Below, piece by piece: positions 23,716-31,918 of a DNA stretch of 64,000 nucleotides. Within the stretch, counting starts at the first letter, position 1, and every line of letters begins with the position of its first letter. The stretch is from positions 37,703,359 through 37,767,358 of the forward strand of contig JALGQZ010000009.1 of the NCBI GenBank assembly GCA_023105745.1, in the 5' to 3' direction. Made by a program: the position numbers and the translations under genes. Origin of the DNA: Austropuccinia psidii. Lineage: Eukaryota; Basidiomycota; Pucciniomycetes; Pucciniales; Sphaerophragmiaceae. Below the pieces are notes generated by a model. It saw only the letters and a list, made by a program, of their open reading frames with translations. It had not been told where the DNA came from and searched no databases.

Positions 23716-23995
23716 TGTCACAACCATGTCAATTCACTTCCTTGGATCCCCATATGGCATATCAAGCCACAGCCCTTTTATGGCCAATTGGCCATATCCA
23801 TCACCAGTGGCCAATATGGCCACGTCATCAGCTCATGGACCATTTATGGCCATTAGTGTTTTGGGGCCTTAATGGCCCTTCACCTCAATCCAGCACCCAT
23901 AGCGGCAATTATGGCCAAATGGGTATTTCTGGTCATTTCCCTCAAAACCAGGGGAAATGGCCCAAATGGCTGTTTTTGGCCATTTGGGCTCATAA

Positions 23996-24208
23996 TGCGC
24001 ATTTGCGCATTTTTGCGCATTTTGCGCACTTTTGCGCATTTGCGCACTTTTTGCGCATTTTGCGCACTTTTGCGCATTTGCGCACTTTTTGCGCACTTTG
24101 CGCATTTGCGCATATTTGCGCACTTTTGCGCATTTTGCGCATTTTTGCGCACTTTGCGCATTTGCGCACTTTTGCGCATTTTTGCGCATTTTTGCGCACT
24201 TTGACGCA
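23996..24208. repeat. TGCGCA array, about 22 copies (LTR 1)
   Basis: The palindromic hexamer TGCGCA recurs about 22 times in roughly 210 bp, separated by T-runs and C/T so that centres are mostly 8-11 bp apart. It is a striking cluster of CpG in otherwise AT-rich, CpG-poor DNA and lies in U3, upstream of the putative promoter. Identical arrays occur in LTRs 2 and 3. Confidence 0.9.
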
Positions 24209-24896
24209 AAGTGTCCAAAAGACACTTTCCCGCCTTTTGGGCCAGTTTTTGGCTCAGAACCCAAAAATGGCCAAAAACCCCAAAAGGCCCAGAAACACCA
24301 TTCCAAGCTCTGAAGCCATTACATCCATCCTTTTCCCTCTGCCTTTCCATCTCAAGACCTTTGGACGTAATCTTCTTGCCAATCAACCAATATGCCATAA
24401 ATGATGTTATATATCATTGTGCATCATTTTTCAACAGCAATTCAATGGTGGCAATATCAAATGTTCATTTCAACATTCCAACATCTCATCACGTCATCAA
24501 GGCACCCAATCATTCAGAGGAATCATCAAGGCTCAAGAGCAAGTGTTTCAGCATCAAAGACCAATGACGCCATCAAGCAGTCATTGGTTATTCTCACTCC
24601 AAGTATTCATTCCAAGGGAATACTTTCAATTCATTCTCAAGTGTATTCAAGAGGCAATGCCAAAAAGAAGTTGTCAAGTGTCAAAGCTCCACTCAATCCA
24701 TCTTGGCAACCATATTCATTTCAATACAGTCTGGATCCATCAGGACCTGTATTTCATTTTCAATCATGGGAAATTCATTCAACCCAATTCAATTTCAATA
24801 TTAACCAGCTGTATCAATTCCCAAAAGAATCAATACAGCCTCAAGGATCAATACAGATCAGTTTTCAGCCTGAAGAACTCAAGCTCCCAACTTTTC

Positions 24897-24903
24897 ACAT
24901 ATA
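24897..24903 (+). promoter_or_regulatory. TATA-like box, family A LTR 1
   Basis: ACATATA within TCACATATACC(A/G)GC, which is conserved in family B at 45137. It lies about 41 nt upstream of A24938, the predicted transcript start. Confidence 0.55.
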
Positions 24904-24921
24904 CCGGCTACCCTTTCCACC

Positions 24922-24939
24922 CTGGGGGGTTTTCCCCAG
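24922..24939. repeat. Palindrome at the putative start site, family A
   Basis: CTGGGG-GGTTTT-CCCCAG, a perfect inverted repeat whose last two bases are the first two bases of the predicted self-primer. Family B has the same element with arms one base longer (45163-45182). Confidence 0.75.
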
Positions 24940-24951
24940 TTAATTAATATA
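24938..24951 (+). promoter_or_regulatory. Predicted transcript 5' end and self-primer, family A
   Basis: AGTTAATTAATATA is the exact reverse complement of the PBS at 25324-25337, and complementarity stops at both ends. In Tf1 the first bases of the RNA fold back and prime minus-strand DNA synthesis; the same is inferred here. Copies lie at 33179-33192 and 41420-41433. Confidence 0.75.
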
Positions 24952-25014
24952 TTTTGATTTTATTTTATCTCTATTTTCTTTTCACTTTAGTTAAGCAAAT
25001 ACTGATATTATTAA

Positions 25015-25111
25015 GTCAGTCATTTAGCACCTTTCTCTTTTCTCTTTCTTCGCCTGTCAATGGATATTTGGTGGTCATATCCTTACTAATTCCATTATTC
25101 ATTTTTGGCAG
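25015..25111 (+). other. Candidate 97-nt intron in the LTR, family A
   Basis: GTCAGT at 25015, branch-point-like TTACTAAT at 25083, pyrimidine-rich tract and GGCAG at 25107-25111. Family B conserves the whole set (45257-45338). A second donor-like GTGAGT at 25259 corresponds to GTAAGT in B. Confidence 0.4.
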
Positions 25112-25323
25112 GTTGAAACAGTGATTAAGGACTTACTTGGTTGGCTCTTTGGCCATTTGGCTTCCCTTTCCTCTTTTGCATCTCATCTTGTACCTGCATA
25201 TCTCTTAGAGGAATTCATTCTTATTATTTTTATTCTTTATCCTTTCGGAGTCTTCCAAGTGAGTTCCCTGATTGCTGAGTGCCAGGCCACTCTTGTATTT
25301 CTGTCCAAGAGCCCCTGTGACAT

Positions 25324-25337
25324 TATATTAATTAACT
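25324..25337 (+). promoter_or_regulatory. Self-priming PBS, family A copy 1
   Basis: TATATTAATTAACT starts one base after the LTR and pairs perfectly with the predicted RNA 5' end (24938-24951). There is no TGG start as in tRNA-primed elements. Confidence 0.8.
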
Positions 25338-26094
25338 CATAATTTCTGTTTCATTCTGTTCATTCTTTCTTTATAATTTCATTCACTCATTTCATCGAAA
25401 TTATGATTCTTTTACGCTTATGAACTTAATGATTCATCGTCACCTCTCAATTTTCTTTCATTCATTCTTCATTTTGAAAATTGAAAGCTGACCCATTTTT
25501 TATTTTGTTATTCTTTTTAAAATCTTTTTCAAATCATCAATTTTCATTTCATTCATAATTCAGGCGTCATCTTTATTTTCTTTGATTTTCAAATTTTTCA
25601 TCAAGATATTCAGACACGTTATTCACATCAAGATTCATAATTGATTCATTCTTCAAGAATTTTGGTTTTTAAAGAATAATTCACTTGATTTTGATTGATT
25701 GATTGATTTGACATATTTGATATTGACCTCAAGAAAATTGATTGACCTGAAGATCTCATTGATTTTGCTGATTTTTTCACATCAAGAATTTTGACATAAA
25801 TTGACTTTTCTTCAAGATTTTATTTGATTGATTGATTTTTGCAAGATTTTTGATTTTGATTGATTTGATTGATTGATTTATTGACTTGAAGATCTCATTT
25901 GACTTTGATTCATTGATTTACTTCAAGACATTGATTTGATTTGACTTCAAGACTTCATTTGATTTTGATTTATTGACGTACTTGAAGATTTTCACTTTTA
26001 TTCATTGATTTTCCTCAAGATTTGATTGTTGACTCTTTTCACTTCAAGCAAATTTTGGTTTTCAATTCATTTATTTTATTTTATTCCTGATATC
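25338..26094 (+). other. Family A leader, TTGATTGA/TCAAGA-rich
   Basis: About 0.75 kb of low-complexity sequence, dominated from 25600 on by (TTGA)n-like runs and repeated TCAAGA. No conserved ORF. Family B has the same style of leader. Confidence 0.6.
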
Positions 26095-27432
26095 ATGCCG
26101 GTTCAACACTCACCTCCGGCAAGACAGACAAGATCTCAGGCCAGAGCTCAAGCTGTTCTCACTCCAACTCCAAGAGCTCCTCTAGATGGCACCCCAGCAG
26201 TTCCTCAACTGAGGGCCCAATTAGATAGAGGACCCCGCATGGAAGGAGCAGCACCATCCAGGAAGGAAGGAAGAGGGCCAAGAAGATCATGTTCATTCTC
26301 AGGAGTAGTTGGCGGATTTCCAGGAACTTCAAGGACTATTTTCAAAGGTCCAGGTAAAGATGGTGAAGAGGAGGAGGAGAATTCTGTGGAAGAGGAAGAG
26401 TCTGATGGTACTGAAGGTGTCCCTGCTCCGGTGGAGGCATCCCAAGGTACTGGAGGACCAACTCTAGCCCAGTCTAATCAGCCTGTCTCTCAGCAGTCTG
26501 AACCATCCCTATTGGCCATCATGCAGCAAATGACTCAGATTATGGCCAATCTTCAAGCAGCTTCATCCTCTGAAGCATCAAGACCACCAGCCTTCAAGAC
26601 TCCATCTATGAAGGCACCGGAATGCTTTGATGGGACTCAGCCCTTCAAAGTTAGAAGCTTTATTCAGTCTTGTCAATTGATTTTTCACAATGATCCGGCA
26701 AACTTCGCTCAAGACAGAAAGAAGGTCCTTTATGCCTCTTCATTTCTCATTGGCAGGGCTGCAAAATGGATTGAGCCTTATCTTTCCAATCTCACCAATC
26801 AAGATTCAAATTACCTTCTCAATTCTTGGCGTTTATTTGAATCTCAACTCTTCACTTTATTTGGTGACCCGAATGAAGTCAGGAAAGCAGAAGCTGAGTT
26901 GGATTCTTTAAGAATGAAAGAAGGTGGGCATGTATCCTTATACATTGCTGATTTCAGAAGCTTAGTCTCAAGAATCGGGGATTGGGGTGAAAGAGCTCTC
27001 ATCCATCATTTCAGGAAGGGATTGCCATCCAGGATTTTGGATCAATTGGCCTCCCATCCTTCAAGAATTGACTCTCTTCAAGACTTAATGGACGTCACCC
27101 TGGAACTTGATACCAGGTACCATGAGAGGCAAAATGAAAAGGGTCATCATCAAGAGAAGAAGCCAGAAGCCTCAAAGTCAAGTTCTTCTCATCCTCAAAA
27201 TTCTTCAAGCTCAAGTCAAAAGAAGAAGAAGAATTTTCAGAAGAGGGACAAGCCCCATTCTTCTTTGTTGAATAAAGATTTCAAGCTCATGAACTCTGAA
27301 AAAGAAAGAAGAATCAAAGAGGGTCTTTGTACCTATTGTGGTGGGAAGCATAGTCTTGAGTCCTGTTTCAAAAGGCCTCAAAACAAGCTTACCCAACCGT
27401 CAGGCAAATTTCCCAGCCAGGGAAAAGCCTGA
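26095..27432 (+). CDS. gag: Gag of family A, copy 1
   Basis: 445 aa from ATG at 26095 (MPVQHSPPARQTRSQ), the start conserved in family B; the frame is open 23 codons further up but without an ATG. Gag forms the virus-like particle and packages element RNA. It has a basic N-terminus, an acidic stretch (about 85-115), a Ty3-type capsid segment (about 170-350, with FDGTQPFKVRSFIQSCQLIFHN's family pattern of aromatic and Trp residues), a Ser/Lys-rich linker, and a zinc knuckle CX2CX3HX4C (CTYCGGKHSLESC) near the end. It stops at TGA 27430-27432, six bases after the end of a -1 frameshift heptamer leading into pol. The copy at 34336-35673 encodes the same protein. Confidence 0.92.
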   Translation: MPVQHSPPARQTRSQARAQAVLTPTPRAPLDGTPAVPQLRAQLDRGPRMEGAAPSRKEGRGPRRSCSFSGVVGGFPGTSRTIFKGPGKDGEEEEENSVEEEESDGTEGVPAPVEASQGTGGPTLAQSNQPVSQQSEPSLLAIMQQMTQIMANLQAASSSEASRPPAFKTPSMKAPECFDGTQPFKVRSFIQSCQLIFHNDPANFAQDRKKVLYASSFLIGRAAKWIEPYLSNLTNQDSNYLLNSWRLFESQLFTLFGDPNEVRKAEAELDSLRMKEGGHVSLYIADFRSLVSRIGDWGERALIHHFRKGLPSRILDQLASHPSRIDSLQDLMDVTLELDTRYHERQNEKGHHQEKKPEASKSSSSHPQNSSSSSQKKKKNFQKRDKPHSSLLNKDFKLMNSEKERRIKEGLCTYCGGKHSLESCFKRPQNKLTQPSGKFPSQGKA

Positions 27433-27464
27433 GTGAAGATCATGTTGTGTTCAATGGTCTTCAC
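27420..27464 (+). promoter_or_regulatory. Programmed -1 frameshift cassette, family A copy 1
   Basis: Slippery heptamer G GGA AAA (27420-27426) in gag phase, 6-nt spacer GCCTGA containing the gag stop, then stem GTGAAGA (27433-27439), 18-nt loop and TCTTCAC (27458-27464). Pol is in the -1 frame. Family B keeps the heptamer, spacer and loop, and changes the stem with compensating substitutions. Confidence 0.85.
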
Positions 27465-30400
27465 AGTTTTCCATCCAGAGCACAATTGTGCATTCTGAAT
27501 ACTGGTGTCAAAAATTCTCTTAAATTTTTTGTTTTTTCTTCTCTCTCTGATATGTTTTACAGTATTCTCATTGATTCTGGTGCTACCAACTCATTTATTG
27601 CAAAGCAGTTTGTTCACAAGTATTCTTTGACCATGTCAGAACTCCCGGAGAAGATTCCCCTTATTATTCTTGACTCCTCTGAGTCTCCTTCTTTATTTGT
27701 GACTCACCATACTAAATATATGGTTGAGCTCCCTTCCTTCCCAAGCTTTGAATGGGACTTTTTAGTCATTGATACTCCCAAGGGAGAAGACCTCATATTG
27801 GGCTTTGACTTTCTTAATCATTTTAATCCGTTTATTGATTGGAGGCAAGGATTGATCACCTTTAATTCTGATCATAAGGACTATAATGATCCTTCAATTT
27901 CTTTCAGTAATGACTTTTCTTCTGCCAAATCATGTGCAGCTCTGGTTGGTGATTCTAGAACACCATCATTTCCGTCTTCTGTCCATATTCCTTCCCTTAA
28001 TTCCCATCAGTCATTACTATCATCTAGAGATGAAGTCTTCAAAGAGATTCAAGATGTTGGAGAAGATAATTCTGTATCTTCACTTCATCTCTTCTTTGGG
28101 AATATGGACCTTCCTCCTTCATCTTATCATGACTCCCTGGAGGAGTTGTGGGATGAAGAGGAAGAGCCAGAAGAAATAGAAACCGTGATGAAGGTTGTTC
28201 CTTCTGTTTATCACCAATATTTGGATGTATTTTCCAAGGTGAAAGCAGAAAAACTTCCTCCTCACCGCGCCTGTGATCATCATATCGAGCTGGAGGGGTC
28301 TCTACCTCCAGTTGGGGTGATCTACTCTTTATCAAACCAAGAGTCAGATACACTCAGGGCCTACATTTCAGAGAATGTAGAGAAAGGTTTCATCCGGCCA
28401 AGCTCCTCTTCTACAGGAGCACCTGTTCTTTTTGTCAAAAAGAAAGATGGTGGCCTCCGTTTGTGTGTTGATTACCGCAAACTCAATGCTGTTACTAGGA
28501 AGAACAAGTATCCTGTTCCTCCTATGAACCAGCTTCTCACTGTTTTCAATGGTTCTTCTATCTTCTCCAAGATTGATTTGCGTGGTGCATATAACCTGCT
28601 CAGAATCAAGGAAGGTGATGAACATTTGACTTGTTTTAGAACCAAATATGGTAGTTATGAGTACTTGGTTATGCCATTTGGACTTACCAATGCTCCTGCT
28701 TCTTTTCAAAATCTCGTCAATGATATTTTTTATGATCTTCTTGATGTTTATGTTGTGGTTTATTTGGATGACATTATGGTCTTTTCCAAATCTGAGGAAG
28801 AACATGTAACTCATGTGTCCACTGTTCTTTCCAGACTCAGAGCCAATAACCTCTTTGCTAAGGCGTCCAAATGCCTATTTCATGTTTCTAGTGTGGAATA
28901 TCTTGGTTATGTAGTTTCTTCTGAAGGCCTCAAGATGGACCAAGCAAAAGTCCAGCAAATTCTCAATTGGCCACCTCCAAGAAACCTCAAGGCTCTTCAA
29001 TCATTCCTTGGCTTTGCCAATTTTTACCGCCGTTTCATCAAGAATTATTCAAAGAAAATAAGTTCACTCACAAGTTTCCTCAAGAAAGATTCCCGTTTTC
29101 CCCTCAATGAGGAAGCTCTTAGACAGTTTCATCAACTCAAAGAGGCATTCACCATTGCTCCAATCCTTTCTCATTTCAACCCTTCTCTACCCACCATTGT
29201 AGAGACCGATGCATCAGATTATGCCTTGGGTGCTGTACTGAGTCAGGTCTCTGACTCAGGAAAACATCCCATTGCATTTGATAGCCGCAAGCTTCTCCCA
29301 GCTGAGCTTAATTATGAGATTCATGACAAGGAACTCCTTGGCATAGTCTGGGCTCTCAAGCGCTGGAGAGCTTTCCTTCTTTCTATTTCTTCCCCTTTTG
29401 AAGTTCTCACCGATCATTCATCTCTTCAATATTTCATGTCTTCCAAGATTCTCACTCGCCGTCAAGCCCGCTGGGCTGAATTTTTATCTGAATTTCATTT
29501 CTCAATCACTTACCGCCCTGGCCGCTTGGCCACCCTTCCAGATGCCTTGTCACGTCGGGACGACGTTTACCCGGAGAGGGGGGAGGATTTCATCAGCAAG
29601 AATCCAATGAACTATCAGAAGATAATCAAGCAAGATGAAATTCAAGCCTCAAAGTTTTTTGCAGTCAAGGTGGATTCATTTTCAAATTTGATTGATTCAA
29701 TTCAGAAGGCAGTGTGGCAAGATTCTCAATATAGAAGTGTCCTTGAAGATTTGGGTAAAGGTAAATCTGTCCAAGATTATTCTCTTGATTCCTCTTCCAA
29801 ACTTCTCCTTTTCAAAGATCAAGTGGTGGTCCCAAATGACCCCACAATTCAACTCAATATACTTCAAAAGCGGCATGACTCTCCTCTAGCTGGACACCCT
29901 GGCCAAGAGAAGACTCTCAAACTTGTCAAGCGGGATTTCCACTGGTCCGGCATGACTCAATTTATCAAGGATTATGTCTCATCCTGTCAACAGTGTTCAA
30001 GAAACAAAAATATTCATCACAAGAAGTTTGGACTCCTCAAGCCTCTTCCAATTCCAAGTGGTCCTTGGATTTGTCTTTCAATGGATTTCATCACTCAATT
30101 GCCACTGTCCAATTCCTTTGATTCAATTTTAGTCATAGTGGACAGATTCTCAAAAATGGCGGTTTTTATTCCAACAATAGCTTCAATCACTTCATTAGAT
30201 TTGGCCCATTTATTCATCAAGAATATTTTCTCAAAGCATGGCCTTCCTTCAAGCATTGTTAGTGATCGAGGTTCACTTTTTGTTTCTTCCTTTTGGACCA
30301 ACCTTTGTCAGCAGCTCAAGATTTCAAGAGACTTGTCAACTGCTTATCATCCAGAAACTGATGGACAGACAGAGAGGGTAAATCAGATACTAGAACAGTA

Positions 30401-31148
30401 CCTTCGGATGTATGTCAGTTATCATCAAGATGATTGGAACACCTGGCTCCCTCTGGCTGAATTTGCCTACAATAACTCTGACCACTCTTCAACAAAACAA
30501 TCACCGTTTTTCACTGTTTATGGAAGAGATCCTCAATTTGACTCAGTTCACATCACTCAAGATACTCCTGCTGGAAAGTTATCAACAAAAATCCAATCAG
30601 TACAGCAAGATGTCAAGAGAGAACTTGAAGTTGCCATAAACAGGTTTAAGAGGTATGCAGATAAAAGTAGAGCAAGTCCACCTGTTTTCAATCCCGGTGA
30701 CATGGTATGGCTCTCTTCCAAGAACATCAAATCAACCAGACCCACCAAAAAGCTGTCTGAAAGATGGCTGGGTCCTTTTCCAATCTTGAAGAAAGTCAGC
30801 ACTCATGCCTACCACCTCAAGCTTCCATCTCAATGGAAATCCATCCACCCAGTTTTCCATATTTCCCTTTTGGAACCAGTCAAGACGTCAACAATCCCAA
30901 ATAGGAATCAAGAGCCTCCTCCTCCAATCACCATTGAAGAAGAAGAGGAATGGGAAGTCTCTCAAATACTGGACTCAAAGCTCAAGAGAGGAAAATTATG
31001 GTATCTGGTGGAATGGAAAGGTTTCAGTCAAGACCCAGAAAGATCCACTTGGGAACCAACCGAAAACCTCAAGAATTGTCCTGAACTTGTCAAAGATTTT
31101 CATTCATTATATCCTGACAAGCCTGGGCCAAATTCTTCAAAATCTTGA
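27426..31148 (+). CDS. pol: Pol of family A, copy 1 (via -1 frameshift)
   Basis: 1240 aa counted from the first -1-frame codon. Domains: protease DSG at 50-52 (LIDSGATNSF), reverse transcriptase with YLDD at 446-449 and MPFGLTNAP upstream, RNase H starting at D595 (ETDASDYALGAVLS), integrase HHCC finger from about H817, catalytic D887, D947 and E983 (DD35E), the GPF module, and a canonical chromodomain at about 1174-1227 (WYLVEWKGF) near the C-terminus. It makes protease, RT/RNase H and integrase; the chromodomain probably guides integration to marked chromatin, as known for chromoviruses. No stop or gap is seen. It has no ATG of its own near the start, consistent with expression only as Gag-Pol. 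Confidence 0.93.
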   Translation, partial: SLSEDHVVFNGLHSFPSRAQLCILNTGVKNSLKFFVFSSLSDMFYSILIDSGATNSFIAKQFVHKYSLTMSELPEKIPLIILDSSESPSLFVTHHTKYMVELPSFPSFEWDFLVIDTPKGEDLILGFDFLNHFNPFIDWRQGLITFNSDHKDYNDPSISFSNDFSSAKSCAALVGDSRTPSFPSSVHIPSLNSHQSLLSSRDEVFKEIQDVGEDNSVSSLHLFFGNMDLPPSSYHDSLEELWDEEEEPEEIETVMKVVPSVYHQYLDVFSKVKAEKLPPHRACDHHIELEGSLPPVGVIYSLSNQESDTLRAYISENVEKGFIRPSSSSTGAPVLFVKKKDGGLRLCVDYRKLNAVTRKNKYPVPPMNQLLTVFNGSSIFSKIDLRGAYNLLRIKEGDEHLTCFRTKYGSYEYLVMPFGLTNAPASFQNLVNDIFYDLLDVYVVVYLDDIMVFSKSEEEHVTHVSTVLSRLRANNLFAKASKCLFHVSSVEYLGYVVSSEGLKMDQAKVQQILNWPPPRNLKALQSFLGFANFYRRFIKNYSKKISSLTSFLKKDSRFPLNEEALRQFHQLKEAFTIAPILSHFNPSLPTIVETDASDYALGAVLSQVSDSGKHPIAFDSRKLLPAELNYEIHDKELLGIVWALKRWRAFLLSISSPFEVLTDHSSLQYFMSSKILTRRQARWAEFLSEFHFSITYRPGRLATLPDALSRRDDVYPERGEDFISKNPMNYQKIIKQDEIQASKFFAVKVDSFSNLIDSIQKAVWQDSQYRSVLEDLGKGKSVQDYSLDSSSKLLLFKDQVVVPNDPTIQLNILQKRHDSPLAGHPGQEKTLKLVKRDFHWSGMTQFIKDYVSSCQQCSRNKNIHHKKFGLLKPLPIPSGPWICLSMDFITQLPLSNSFDSILVIVDRFSKMAVFIPTIASITSLDLAHLFIKNIFSKHGLPSSIVSDRGSLFVSSFWTNLCQQLKISRDLSTAYHPETDGQTERVNQILEQYLRMYVSYHQDDWNTWLPLAEFAYNNSDHSSTKQSPFFTVYGRDPQFDSVHITQDTPAGKLSTKIQSVQQDVKRELEVAINRFKRYADKSRASPPVFNPGDMVWLSSKNIKSTRPTKKLSERWLGPFPILKKVSTHAYHLKLPSQWKSIHPVFHISLLEPVKTSTIPNRNQEPPPPITIEEEEEWEVSQILDSKLKRGKLWYLVEWKGFSQDPERSTWEPTENLKNCPELVKDFHSLYPDKPGPNSSKS

Positions 31149-31150
31149 TT

Positions 31151-31270
31151 CATTATGGTGCTTGGTGGGGAGAGGAATTACCAAAAGTAAGTCCCACTCC
31201 TGGTATGCACCTTTAGGGGTATTCTACTCTGTTTTGTTGTAAGCATCACCTTGGCCACTCTGTGAGCACT
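31151..31270 (+). ncRNA. Conserved 3'-UTR element, family A copy 1, first
   Basis: Shares an ordered set of blocks with 31421, 51377 and 51679: TATGGTGCTTGG, AAAGTAAGT, CTCCTGGTATGCA, GGGG.TCTA, ATCACCTTGGCCACT.TGTGAGCA. GGTGC (31157) and GCACC (31207) can pair. Probably a cis-acting RNA element; role unknown. Confidence 0.55.
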
Positions 31271-31420
31271 TTGCAATTTTGGACACAGATCCCTGGCAGG
31301 GCTTTCAACTTCATTTCCAATTTTATGGCCATTCTCACTTGGGACAATGGGCCATTCACTTTTCAATTCATTTCCAAGACTTCAAAATTCAAATTCATTC
31401 CTTCAACAGTTTTGTTTTAT

Positions 31421-31540
31421 TTTTATGGCACTGGCGGGAGTGGTAACTACCAAAAGTAAGTTCCTCTCCTGGTGTGCACTTCCCTGAGGGGTCTACAATC
31501 TTGTCAAAAACATCACCTTGGCCACTTTGTGAGCACCTGG
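31421..31540 (+). ncRNA. Conserved 3'-UTR element, family A copy 1, second
   Basis: Same block order as the first copy about 270 bp upstream, with ATGGCAC in place of ATGGTGC and GTGTGCAC downstream, so pairing of the arms remains possible in shifted form. GTAAGT lies at 31456. Confidence 0.55.
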
Positions 31541-31918
31541 CATCAAATTTATCTTTCCAGGTCCTTGGCCAATTTCAAAATCAGTTATCAACCTCCGTGA
31601 TGAAGATTGAAACCTCCTCAAGATTCAATTCATTTCTCTTTTCTTTTTCCTTTTCTTTTCTTAATTTCATTTTCATTCTTTATTATTATTTTATTTTTAT
31701 TTTAAATTTTCTTTTATCACGTCAATTATCACGTCAAAATTTTTCATTCATTTTAAAATTCAATTCCAATCATGAAGCCAATGTCAAAAGAAGATCAAGC
31801 AAGTCCTGGGTCAAATGTCAAATTCTTAATATCAGTTTTCAAATTCTTACATTAATCAGCCCTCTTGAATCACTCTCTCAAAATCCTTCCAATAGCCTCA
31901 ACAGGCTTCACCTTGTAT

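Larger units (their letters stand above)
23716..25322 (+). repeat. Family A LTR 1 (1607 bp)
   Basis: Compared with LTRs 2 and 3 it has at least three substitutions, all in its first ~150 bp (near 23729, 23757 and 23849). It holds a TGGCCA-rich stretch, the TGCGCA array, a TATA-like box, a palindrome at the putative start site, and a candidate intron. Open frames across the TGCGCA array are artefacts of the repeat. Confidence 0.93.

Noticed and set aside
23996..24208. CRISPR-like array of short regular repeats
   Set aside because: The repeat is 6 bp with 2-5 bp T-rich gaps and no unique spacers, and the host is eukaryotic.
23869..24400. Several open frames (up to 238 codons on + and 172 on -) through the TGCGCA array, with repeating FAHFCA or KCAKMRK residues, seen in all three A LTRs
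   Set aside because: All frames on both strands are open because the repeat lacks stops. They have no separate start context and cross the LTR; the pattern is noncoding repeat DNA.
24393..24947. Two overlapping ~180-codon frames downstream of the TGCGCA array in the A LTRs
   Set aside because: They lie in U3, differ in frame without similarity to known proteins, and have no counterpart in B.
28368..28814. 148-codon antisense frame within family A pol (and its copy at 36609-37055)
   Set aside because: Shadow of the reverse transcriptase coding frame; not kept as a comparable frame in element B.
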